Shown: positions 50,396-61,342 of the stretch, in pieces
How the letters are laid out: every line of letters begins with the position of its first letter
Numbering within the stretch: position 1 is the first letter of the stretch
Origin: Todiramphus chloris collaris
Lineage: Eukaryota > Chordata > Aves > Coraciiformes > Alcedinidae
NCBI GenBank assembly: GCA_025345505.1
Contig: JANVCC010000018.1
Span: 4,015,749 to 4,079,748, forward strand
Direction: 5' to 3'
DNA: 64,000 nucleotides
Notes under the pieces: model-generated
Seen by the model: the letters and a program-made list of their open reading frames with translations, nothing else
Databases searched by the model: none
Told to the model about the DNA's origin: nothing
Translations under genes and position numbers: made by a program

Positions 50396-51604
50396 CTACA
50401 AGCAAAAAAATCCATTGATATTAATTAGCATTATCTTATTTTATTATATTTTTTATATAGACTGCCTTTCTAACAAATGTAAGAATGTGTGATATGTTAC
50501 TAAATGTAATTTTTGCAATGTTCATAAGTTTTGATTCTGCATAAAATCCATACACAGAAAGTACATCGAGTCAGTAGAAATTACACATTAAATATTATTT
50601 ATTTGATCTCCTTGGTACTTTGCTTGCCAACTGTGTGACAGAAATGGGTTTGACTTTTAGAAACCAGAAAATCAGAAATCAGGTTTCTTTTATGGCACTT
50701 CAAAATCTTTGCTTTGTTTGGAAATTCAAACACACAAAAGCATATGTCCATGAACATTGACATCCATATTGACCACTGTTCTTGGACAGATCATATCAGA
50801 TAAAAAAAAAAAAAAAACAATTATTTTTACATTTTAGTTTTTTACAGTCTTTACATGGTCTTGGTCATTTGGTTTCACCTACCAAACAAGGAAAGAAAAA
50901 CAAAGGGTGGAGAAAAGTCAGAGGGAAAGGGGGAAACTAATGTAGAAAAGGAGATAAAGGAAGAATAACTAATGTTGTCAAAATAGTTTAAAAACATTTG
51001 AAGAAAGAAAATGTAAATAAATCTTTATGTGGGTTTTTTTGTTTTGTTTTGGTTTTGGTTTTTTTTTTTTTTTAATTAACTTGCTCTACTTACTATCTAG
51101 AGAAACCAAGACCATCCTAAAATTCAGGGATTTTTGTGACATAAAGTACAGGAAAAGTATTATAAAGGAAAAGCGAAACAGGATGTACTGACAGCCTAGA
51201 CGATAAAAACGTTAGGGTCACCCTGTGAAATGTCACATCTACACCTTTCATAATGGGGAGGAAATTAGAATGATTGATTTTTAACAAAAAGGATAGAAAA
51301 GATAAGGCTCAATATTTATACCTTTATTAAAAAATTGTTTTGAGCTGTAAGGTACATCATCCACCCTAAAACCTAGTGGAAAAAAATCTAGTGATAATTG
51401 AAGTTACAGGAAAAAATTAGAATTTAATTAAAATGTTACACAATTATTGTACTGTACACAATACAACACAATAGCAGAGCAGCTATACTTCTAAATCAAG
51501 CTATTTGTGATGACGGACTCCTTTCACATAGGTTAAGCAGGCTCTTTAAAACAAAGTAAGCAGCTTACTAAGTAAACCAAGAAATTTCCGTCTTAGTACT
51601 ATAC
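50396..51604. other. SUPT3H intron of 1209 nt
   Basis: AT-rich intron with an A-run (about 50803-50817) and a T/G-rich tract with a T-run (about 51033-51073). No repeat family was recognised. Confidence 0.5.
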
Positions 51605-51691
51605 CTTATCTTTGCGCATTAAGAACAGGAGATCTTCAGCAGAGATGACTCGAGCTCCTCTCAGCTGAGAAACTTCAGCTGCTTGCTGCAA
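51605..51691 (-). CDS. SUPT3H: SUPT3H coding exon, N-terminal histone fold (about residues 63-91)
   Basis: This 87-nt exon encodes 29 residues, beginning [14 protein letters not shown] and ending with [10 protein letters not shown]. It covers the middle and end of the N-terminal histone fold, which pairs with the second fold of the same protein. The acceptor is a T-rich tract ending in TTTTAG, and the donor is AAG|GTATAG. Both junctions are phase 0. The sequence matches the vertebrate protein almost residue for residue as I recall it; VISAEDL here stands where human has VITPEDL. The preceding exon, which should end with the HTQLINL region, was not found between here and 64000. Recognition is strong because four or more adjacent exons continue the same protein. 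Confidence 0.95.
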
Positions 51692-53787
51692 CTAAAATAA
51701 ATTGATGAATTAAGAACACTGTTTCTGTGTTAAAAAAAATGCATTCACTGGGGCTTGTTTTAAATAAGTTCAGATAATATTTTGCAAAATACAGGCTATG
51801 CACTAAAACACAAGCTGGGACTCTCAAAGGTGTCACTCACTCGGCTCTTGTTAGCCAAGAAGTGAATAAAAATTTTATGAAAAGGCTGAAAGATTTTAGA
51901 CAAATCTCAAGAAAAGCTTTTTTGTTTACATTTAAAATGATTGCTTTCAAAAAGTGCTACATCCCTTTTTTTTCTTTCCTTGCACCACATTACCCCAGAA
52001 AATGAACATATAATTCTCTCAGGCAACGTAAAAATGCCAAATTCTTGCCATAGCACTTTATCTGCAACTGTGGAAGGGTGGCTGATCCCTTTCACAGTTT
52101 TTTTAGAATAACAAATATTCATTTTAAACAGCTTACCTAAGTATTTTTTTAAAGAAACTCTACCCCTACTTGACTTATCATTAGTACAAATGAGACCCAC
52201 AAGAAGAAATTTTTTAGGCATACTCTTATGTCATTTGAAAGAAAAAGAATTGATAGGAAACACTGACTCTATTAATAAAGTAATTGGAAAAACCTTATTG
52301 AGCAGACAAGGTCATTGAAAGAGATAAATATGGGATGGAGCAATGAATACTACAAAAACTGAAGATGGGCCAAGGACTGTGAAGCACAGAACTGTCCTCA
52401 CCTTCACTGTTACAGGCCCCAGACTCTTTGTGCTGTAAAGAGCAAAAATCTCTTTGTAAGGGACTAAGCACTTCAGCCTTAGATCCACCTTCAGCAGATG
52501 CAGGAAATCGTGCTAGTTTTTACACACATAGATTCTATCAAAACCAGTACAAAAATCAGAAACCAAACTTGCACGGGCTCATTCTTATCAAACTACTGGG
52601 CTAAGAAGGTCCAACTCAAACTCAGAAGAGGTGTCTACAGGACTTGCTCCTTTCACCTCACTAGCCTTTGGTTCTGGCATAAGATGATGCTGTAGAATAA
52701 GTGGGATAGAAAGGATGCTTCACAGCATGAAATATGCCTTCTCCTCTAAATTCAAAAATATTGTCCAAAAGGCAAGATTTCATCATAATCTCTTTGCTGT
52801 TATCCTCATTGATGATCTGACAGATGGACTGACAAAGGACACATTACAAAAGTTCTCAAAAGGAGAGATGCCTTGATACTAAAGCTCATACACACCTGTA
52901 ACATGACCGGTAAACAGGAACTTAATGTATTTTCAAATATCTCTATATTCTTCTTTCAGAAATGCATTAATGCACCTGAAAATAATTTAAAGAAATCCTA
53001 TCCTTCAAACTCACACTAGCAATGGTTTCACTCAATATCACTGGCTGAATAAGTATATTATTAATCTGAGCTCCCATGCTGCTATGCCTTGAAATAGGCC
53101 TATTCAGAAGTTAAAAAGATCAACAAAAACAGTAGCTGTTTCTAATATCCAAAGGAGAAGGGGGGGGGGGGAGGGGGAAAGATTTTCATTTTGGCAAGTG
53201 TTCAGTGGGCAAAAGATTCAGTCCATAAATCATAATACTGGACTGAATTAATTTTTTTCCACGCTAATCACATGCATACAAAACATTAACTGTATCTTGT
53301 ATGCACAACACAAAACATACTGCAAGAAGAGTTTCAGATTTTCCCCTCAAAACCCTCTCTTGGCCCTTGTAGTCACAGAGACCAGAGAGATTTCAGGAAT
53401 TCAGAAGTCACAGTAATATAATCTTACTTGAAAAATGTAAGAATGTGAAAAACGATAGTTCTATTTTTTGGCATAAGCAAAACTGTTTCTTATTCTGATT
53501 AGTTTGAGGGCGCACAAGCTACTTATATTTCTAACGTAAAATATAAAGAGCTGGATGAAAATACATTTACCCAGAACGAGCCAATATTCATCTCTGGTGT
53601 AAATCTATTGCAGTTAATGGATTTATGCCAAGGTTGACTTTGGCCCCACTAAGCTTAAAAGTGTTACAAAATCTGACCTTAGCATGGTGATAACACAACA
53701 CAGCTTTTCTAAATATCATATGAAACAATGGCAGAAATACCCAACATGAAAGCGTGCTCTGGCTCCGCTGCACATATAGGACCATTA
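51692..53787. other. SUPT3H intron, no recognised element
   Basis: AT-rich intron toward the missing 5' exons. A 104-codon minus frame (51907-52221) and a 65-codon plus frame (52498-52695) have no known motifs. A G12 run followed by A and G5 lies at 53160-53177. Confidence 0.4.
53160..53177 (+). repeat. Poly-G tract (G12-A-G5)
   Basis: Twelve consecutive G, one A, then five G, next to GGAGAA. It could fold as a G-quadruplex on the plus strand, but nothing links it to a function. Confidence 0.8.
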
Positions 53788-53833
53788 CTATAATCTTTAA
53801 GGTTCCTTCCAACCCAAACCATTCTATGATTCC
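53788..53833 (+). mobile_element. Minimal CR1 3' tail
   Basis: TAATCTTTAAGGTTCCTTCC, then AACCCAAACCATTCTATGAT and TCC. About 45 bp remains; it is one of the shortest recognisable CR1 inserts. Confidence 0.8.
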
Positions 53834-56362
53834 AGAAGATATTAATTTTCATTAATTGAGATTGGTTAATTGTGGCATATGGCTGAAATACTGTATTTTT
53901 TCAAATGATAAACATGTGACAACATCATTAAAAGCAAAGATTGTGTGCAAGCTGTTTACAGGAACCTCCCAAGGAAATAAGGGACAGTAACAAGAGGGCA
54001 CCAAATTCACATCCCATTTGCATCTAAGTACATCTTGAATAACACTGTTTACTTTAACGGAGTTATTCTGGGCTAAACACGAGATCAAAATCTGGAATAA
54101 TATTCTCAGTTTCTACCAAAACAATGAAAACTTTATTCTCATATTGCCTCGACTTTTGCATCTATTTTATTTTAAGGAATGAACACACAACATTTAATTT
54201 CTTTGGCTTAAAGAAAGCAAAATATGAAAATAATTACTTCCTGCACAGTTATAAAATATGGATTATTTATCCAAACAGACCATAATGAGTTCTGCATTGG
54301 TACACATATTTACCTGTGAAACCAGGATATACTCAGGTAAATATGTATCCAAGCAATTAAAAAAAAATTACGTACCACACAGCTGAGGTTGGGGGGAAGA
54401 TGTATTTATAGTTTTAACACACGCATAATTGACTCATTCAAACCACAACATGAGTGCTTTGCTATAATTAGCATTATAACAAACTGTCTTATTTGACTGT
54501 CCCAGAGTTGCCATTAACATGCAATAAGCCCTGACTCCTTAATTTCCAGAGCTGAAGGCCTTGTTGAGTCATTACCATGGCTTCCTTACATGATTAAGCG
54601 GGATTTCAGGAAGCCATATGAAAGAAATAATCCGTCTTCGAGCATCTGAGCATTTATCATTCCAGAAAAGTAATTTTCAGCTACGCAACCTGAAATTCAG
54701 GAGGTCTTTCACCTTTCACTGCAGTGGAATTACTGGGGGTTTTTACTTTGTGAGCAGTGGGTCTACTGCCCATGACTCCAGATGATAGTTGTGGTACAAA
54801 TGCTACAAGGACTTTTCATATATGAGGCTACTATATGGCAGCAGTGGAGATACAACAAGAATTTCCCACCGTCTCCCTTCGCCAAGCCTCAGACATATTC
54901 AGCATCAGTCACTGAATTTCAGGCAGCAACAGTTCCAACATATTCACTGTATTTTCCTAATTTCTAAATGATTAAAATTATTTACTCCACAGTACAACTT
55001 ATTTTGGTTTGGATTATCCTGAACTGCAGCAAACAATTCAAATTACTTAAATTCCTAAAGAAAAACAGACTAAACTTCCTAATACCAGCAAACAATACTT
55101 GAGACCTTCAGAGTCTGAATATATTTTTTATTAGAGACAAATTATGAACCCCTAAAAGTGAATTTTAAATAACGGAAGTGTTGAAAGGAGTTTAACTATA
55201 GGAGTGCAAATAGCTCTGTTAATAATTAGGAGTTTATGAAAAATAAGTGTATTTTACAATTTTTCACATTACAAAGAAGGTAGTATATACAGTAACTTTA
55301 TTATAAACTCTAAGAAGAAATGGCTGGGGAATAATATTTTAAAATGTAATCACAGGTTTAATGACTTTATGAAGTTAACTTTCTTGGCAGGATGAACTGA
55401 AGTATGTTAACAGTCACCTTACGGCTATTTTCTTTTTGCAACTTCTGCAAATTATAGATTTGCTGAAAGGAGTATTCATTCTCCTATGACAGAAGCACAG
55501 TCACTTCAATGGTACTGTCTGCTTTTTTTTTTTTTCATAATTATTTTTAATTCCACAACCTCCAAAGTCAACAATCACCAATACTTCTACAAAAACGTCT
55601 TGATGGACAAACAGACAAAAAGCTGGAAAACAAGCATACTATGTTGTGACATAATCCTTCCAGTTAAACTGCAAGACAGAGTCGAAACGGTAATGTTTGC
55701 ATGCCTTGAAACTGATGAGAGCCAAGAATAATGCTTCAGGAGCTATGATTTTGTTTTCATTATGGAGGAAAATTAGATCATAGTTCACCTGGCACATTTT
55801 TTTTTTTGAGGCAGGAAGGTTGTTTTGTTATTAAACACGCATTAAAATGTCTTATGTATTCATCTTTTCTACATGTAGGCAACTATAAAAATAGGAATAG
55901 AATGTTCTATATGTAAATATAGTGCTGTAAATATACTGTAAACAGAGCATCCAAATACTTTTCTGAAAGCGATTAAACTTTGTTTTTCACTTAAATATTT
56001 CCATGTAATATATCACGAAGTACTAATGTTGACAACTCAGCTTCTAATCCTAACATACACAGGAAAAATACAGAATTTGTTTCCAGTGATCAGCCTAAGA
56101 ATGTGCTTTACACAGGTAGCACATCCTGGGAGGATAATTACATTATGGAGTGCATAAGAGAACTGTGTTAGGTAATGATTTAGGATGATCACACAAGGGT
56201 TAAACAGCATGACTAAATTATCACAAGCTGTCTATAAACATAAACCTTTCATCTGCAGATTTCAAATCTAAGCATTTTTTACTGAAGACCATTTGATGTA
56301 ATACCAGGTGATTACGTGTCACCTTGAGAAGATACAGGTCTGCATCCCATTTTGAGGCTTTA
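53834..56362. other. SUPT3H intron, no recognised gene
   Basis: AT-rich intron. The 54535-54720 part is less AT-rich, has an AP-1-like TGAGTCA and a 10-bp inverted repeat (54577-54586 / 54608-54617). This could be regulatory or chance. Confidence 0.4.
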
Positions 56363-56705
56363 GAGAATCATAGAATAACAGAATAATTTAGACTGGAAAA
56401 GACCTTTAAGGTCACCGTGTCCAACTGTTAACCCAGCACTGCCAAGTGCGCCACTAAACCATGTCCCTCAGCACCACATCTACGCATCTTTTAAATTCCT
56501 CCAGGGACGGTGAGTCTATCACTTCCCTGGGCAGCCTGTTCCAAGGCTTGACAACCCTCTTGGTGAAGACATTTTTCCTAATCTAAACCTCTCCTGGTGC
56601 AACTTGAGGCCATTTCCTATTGTCCTACCACTTGTTACTTTGGAGAACAGACTGATCTCCAACTTGCTACAACCTCCTTTCAGGTAGTTGTAGACAGTGA
56701 TAAGA
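56363..56705 (-). mobile_element. CR1 LINE 3' fragment
   Basis: AGAATCATAGAATAACAGAA, GACTGGAAAAGACCTTTAAG, CACTAAACCATGTCCCTCAG, CACTTCCCTGGGCAGCCTGT and CTAATCTAAACCTCTCCTGG. This reverse-oriented CR1 is of the subgroup with 'CCAAGTGCGCCACTAAACCATGTCC'. Frames of 88-91 codons here are repeat-derived. Confidence 0.92.
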
Positions 56706-59327
56706 GGAATTCTTGCTTGGCATACAGTGAGCTTCAGTCCATACAGACAATAAGAATAAGAAAACATTGGTTCATACCCCACAGTTCCTGGCATTTACCG
56801 AGAATATGTTCTCGAATGCATAATTTGTTATATTTGTTTCTCAAAAAAAACCTTACTCTTTAGTCTCTGAAGCAAGATAACTGCTTCATCTTGTCTTCCA
56901 GCAGGTGGTAAGAGCTTTTGTTTTCCACAATTCAGACAGCCCAAAGAGCTGTGTCTGGGCACAGCAAGTCTGCAGCCAGTTACTAGTAGCTGGAGAAGAA
57001 TTATCCCAAAAGTATGTTCAGAAATAAGCATGTTACACAAGGACTCCTTCTCTTTGAAACCGTAAAGATTACATCTACAGATCCAATACTCAGTGATGGC
57101 ATTGACAGCAGAGGTGATAAGCAGTGGATATAAATTTAAGAAGTCAGGCTACCCTAGCAAGCATGGGAGGAAACAGCCCCTTCCTCAGCTGCCTCCACAC
57201 TGAAAACATGTGAAAGCCAGTCCTAAAAACTCGGATAAACAGCCCTACAGCTCAGCCTGAACATTTTTAACCATTCTGCTGCTGTCAAAGACCCTCCAGA
57301 TTACTACAATGAAGAGAAGGTACTTTGTTACTGTTACCATTTGTTTACATTGAACATTTAAAATAATTTTGGACACAATCATCCTTCTTCATTCTACAGA
57401 CAACACGCATACTTCTTTTGATTACAGAAAAGGTTGAAGGTATTGTTTGGGCTTGTATTGGTTTGTTTGGGGATTTTTATTTGTTTGGAGGGTTTTTTTA
57501 GCAACACAGTCAGTACAGAGAGGAAAAAATGCAAGAAAAGAAGGTACACACTTATAGGGAGTGAAAACAGCAAGAGCAGAACACCCTGCATCTTGCTTGA
57601 GCTGGTGTTCATGTTACAACTCTGAAAATACAAAAAAAATAAAGAAAAACATACACAGCCATTGGAACCTACATGGACTCAGTTTGTGTAATGGAACGGG
57701 CTAATAGGAAAATGTACCGTGCTCCTGAAGCTTACCTATCATGTACCCACAGCTCAGCCCTGCTGGAAAACTCTGCAGCTGGAAGGCAGAAAGCTTTCTA
57801 ATGATCAGTGTCATAAAATTCAACACTACTAAAGAATTCTAAGTTACAGCACATACCATTTCTTTTCAAGGAAATGCAGAAATACAACATCAGAAGAGGC
57901 TAGACGTTATCTGGCCACCCAGGGTATCTTCAGACTGTACCCCACAATGCATCTCAGAGCAGCAGATTCCCAAACCACAGTGATACACGGGGTTATTCTG
58001 CCATGGATGGGGACACTTAGCAGATTCATGTCCATCTGATCCTCAAGTTTACCAAGCTCCTCCTGGAATGAAGCTCTGCCTTTGTCACCTAGCCCCAATT
58101 TAGTATTCTCAACAAAATCCTTGAGTATATTCCGTGTCACCCATCCAGGTTGCTGTGAAAACATGGGTCTTGTTACTCCACTCTTTACAAACATCTAAGA
58201 CACTTAAGTAATGTTCCATAGGAGACAGAAGGGGAAAAAAATAGGGGAAAAAACTTTTTTTATGTGTGGAACATCTCAATTTTCACAAGGGATTCTACAT
58301 GTTTGTTCAGCTCGTTGGCTATGGTGTAGCAACTCCAGCAGTTCAGTAGGCAGTAGAGCAGCAATCTCACCATGAACTGGGATTAAGGAAAGATGAATCC
58401 TTGAGCTGTATTTTTTATTTATTTAATTATTTTTAGCAGGCACAATTATATCTGAGCCCCACATTTCTTGATACTTTGAACAATTCTTGTTTAAAATATA
58501 ACCAGGAACAATTATTGGAAAAATTAACTTATTTTTAAAGCCCACTAGCGTGGGCTTTGCTACTGAAAATGAAGATATCAATCTATTGGAGACAATATGA
58601 TTTTAAAAAATGATATTAAATAAGGTAAATAAATGTTCAAATAAATAATGAAATTAATAGTTATTTTGCAAAAGATGAGCTTTAAATCTGTCTGGTTTTT
58701 AAATCTCTTCTTTATAAATGATTTAAGATCAACTTCTTAAATTAGAGCTTGTTTTTGCATTTCTGTCACACAGGGAAAAGAATTTAATGCATTTATGAAC
58801 AATAACTAAATTTCAACTTAAGCTTCAGGCGTGACTTTCTCCTATTTTTCCTTCTTTCAATTCTAACTACAAAAATCAACATTTTATACCTGTAATTGTT
58901 CTCCTCTCCGTGAAAGAAAAGAAACCCTATTGCACGCTTGACATTTAGAACAAGCAGTACTGATCAAACAAATTGAAATTATACTAAAAATATTTAAAAC
59001 ATAAACTCTCTAAGTGCATAAAATTGTTCAGACTCACTGAGTTTGGTTTTAATATGGTCAAATGATTCAGTGGCTACATAGATGTTAATTCAAGATTCAG
59101 TGTAGCACTGAAGATGGCCGCTGCTGATGCTCCTTCCCCATGCTGGTGATGATACCAGCAGGCAAGAAAGAAAACTTGGAAACTTCTAGTCTAATTATTA
59201 TTATTACAAGGCAGGAAAAAATAAGCTTGAAAAAATACCATCCAAGGGGAAACAATGAAGTAGAGTTCTCTAGAATGAGCAAGAAACCATGAAAAAAGCT
59301 TTGTGAAGTGTGAACTTTGTAGACGTG
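56706..59327. other. SUPT3H intron, no recognised element
   Basis: Mostly AT-rich. The 57900-58200 part is more GC-balanced and carries a 95-codon minus-strand frame (57907-58194) that I do not recognise. A perfect 9-bp hairpin with a 4-nt loop is at 58537-58558. Confidence 0.4.
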
Positions 59328-59639
59328 AAAGTCCCTGGAGAGGAACTTTTTACAAAGGCATGTAGTGATAAGACAAGTGGTAATGGCTTTAAACTGAAAG
59401 AGGGTAGATTTAGACCAGCTAGAAGGAAGTTCTTCACTGTTAGGGTGTCGAGGTGCTGGAACTGGTCGTCCAGAGGTGCACAGGTTGTAGATGCCCCATC
59501 CGTAGAACTGTTCAAGGGTAGGTTGGATGGGGCTTTAAGCAAACTGATGTGGTATAAGGTGTCCCTACCCTAGCAGAGGGGTTGGTACCAGGTGATCTTT
59601 AAGGTCCTTTCCATCCCAAACTATTCTATGATTCTATGT
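59328..59639 (+). mobile_element. CR1 LINE 3' fragment (left half of tail-to-tail pair)
   Basis: GTGATAAGACAAGTGGTAAT, GGCTTTAAACTGAAAGAGGG, TAGATTTAGACCAGCTAGAA and GGGTAGGTTGGATGGGGC, then GGTGATCTTTAAGGTCC and CTATTCTATGATTCTATG. The open frame 59310-59573 is repeat-derived. Confidence 0.92.
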
Positions 59640-59748
59640 TTCATTAGTCAACATAAAACTGAAAAATTCTCACTGACAAAAGCACTCCAACTTCTGCACA
59701 CACATTTCTGTATTTTTGAAGAAGACTACCATAGAGGCCCTCTAACCA

Positions 59749-60172
59749 CAGAGCCATAGAATGGCTTGAGTTGGAAAGAACCTTAAAGAGCACCTAGGTC
59801 CAACCCTCCTGCCATGGGCAAGGACACCTCACACTAGATCAGGTTGCTGAAAGACACATCCAGCCTGGTCTTAAACGCATTCAGAGATGAGGTGCCCACA
59901 ACTTGTATGGGCAACCCATTCCAGTGTTCCACCACCCTCATAGTAATGAACTTCTTCCTAATGAGTAATCTAAATCTGACCTGCTCTAGTTTAAAACCAG
60001 TGCCCCTTGTTTTATCACCACATGACCTTATAAAAAGTCCCTCTCTAGCTTTCCTGTAGGACCCCTTCAGATACTGGAAGGCCGCTATATGTTCTCCCTG
60101 AAGCCTTCTCTTCTCCTAGCTGAACAGACCCAACTCTCTCAGCCTGTCCTTGTAGAGGAGGTGCTATTCGAA
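59749..60172 (-). mobile_element. CR1 LINE 3' fragment (right half of tail-to-tail pair)
   Basis: GAGCCATAGAATGGCTTGAG, TTGGAAAGAACCTTAAAGAG, AGGTCCAACCCTCCTGCCAT, GGGCAACCCATTCCAGTGTT and CTAGCTGAACAGACCCAACT, then CTCTCAGCCTGTCCTTGTAG: a long, well-preserved reverse CR1. It faces the plus-strand copy with ~110 bp between their tails. Confidence 0.93.
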
Positions 60173-61245
60173 GTTGAGAATTTCAGCTATAACTATTATT
60201 TCCATCTAATTCACATCTTTGAATGCCTTTTTGGTACTAAAATGTTGCTTTGAAAAAAATAAGAATGTGCAATAAATGTATTCACCTTTTCTTCAGTAAA
60301 GCAAAAAAAAAAATGCAATTAGAATTTACCCTTCTTACGAACTAAAGACAATAGACTAAATATTCAAAAATAATATTAATTCAGATTTATTTCCTTTCCA
60401 TCGATTATTTCTATTTCTTTCCTTTCTCCAATATTACCATGGCATGCAAACCAGCAGAGGTTTACATTATACCACAGCTTCCTGTCCTTTGACTTCAAAT
60501 CCCAGAAGAAACCACCATTCAGAATTACTGTTACACAGTTTCCAATGCTGCAAGCAGAAAAAAACCCCAACACGATTCTCTGTTGATTGAGAGACCATCT
60601 AATATAAACAGGTTCCTTTCTCCCATTGCTGTAAAGAGTAACATTTGTTTAAAGCATGCATCTTTACATTACTCACGCAGGAAAATAAGTATCGCCTTAT
60701 ATTACTTTGACCGTAACACTAAATGAATACTCTTCCTTTCCATATGGCAACAAATTGGAATCAGGATCCACTGTTTGTCATAGGGAAAATAAGACATATA
60801 TTTGACTATTCCAAGCATAGAGGTAAAGTGCTTTTAGATCAAGCCTCAGGCTAAATGAAGAATGGCAAAGCAAGTATTGCTGTGAAGAGTGGGCAACCCC
60901 TGGTGCACCGAACATAGAGAAGACAAGGCCTTGATCCACTGGATGAACTGATCCCAAAGTCATAAAAAAAATTTCTTCAAACACCTCAGAATGAAGGACA
61001 AAACCATACTTAAAAAAAAAAAAAAAAATATCACAAAGGACATAAGCAAGACACTGCTTTGAAAATTTGCACTAGGAGATAGAAGGAGAAAAAAAGGATT
61101 CGGGTTCAATCAAAAATACAAAATGGCAACATTTTCTATTAGAAAGCTGTACAATTATTCACAGCACTGAAGAGATATGCCGTTAGGTTCGTACTTGGAA
61201 ATACTACACTACCAGTGGAAGACTTTGTAAGTTTAAATATTTTAC
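60173..61245. other. SUPT3H intron, no recognised element
   Basis: AT-rich intron with A-runs near 60303 and 61011-61028. No repeat family or coding feature was recognised. Confidence 0.45.
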
Positions 61246-61342
61246 CTGAAAGGATTCACACTGGTCTTTCTTCTTATTTTTTACTGTCATCTGCTCAAAG
61301 GCACGCATCGGCCAAGTGGGAGCTTCATAATGTGCATGGTGA
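61246..61342 (-). other. Candidate alternative or cryptic exon in the SUPT3H 5' intron
   Basis: A 97-nt segment lies between an AG (TTTAGTTTTAG) and a donor CAG|GTAAAA on the minus strand. One frame is open throughout (32 codons); it contains an ATG after THR-TRP-PRO and ends KKKDQCESFQ. Spliced to the exon at 51691, that frame, started at the internal ATG, continues in frame into the SUPT3H LQQAAEV segment. Included in the normal transcript, where the upstream exon should end in phase 0, it would instead give a stop within six codons. I do not recognise the peptide. A random 32-codon open frame has roughly a one-in-five chance, so this is weak without transcript data. Confidence 0.25.
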
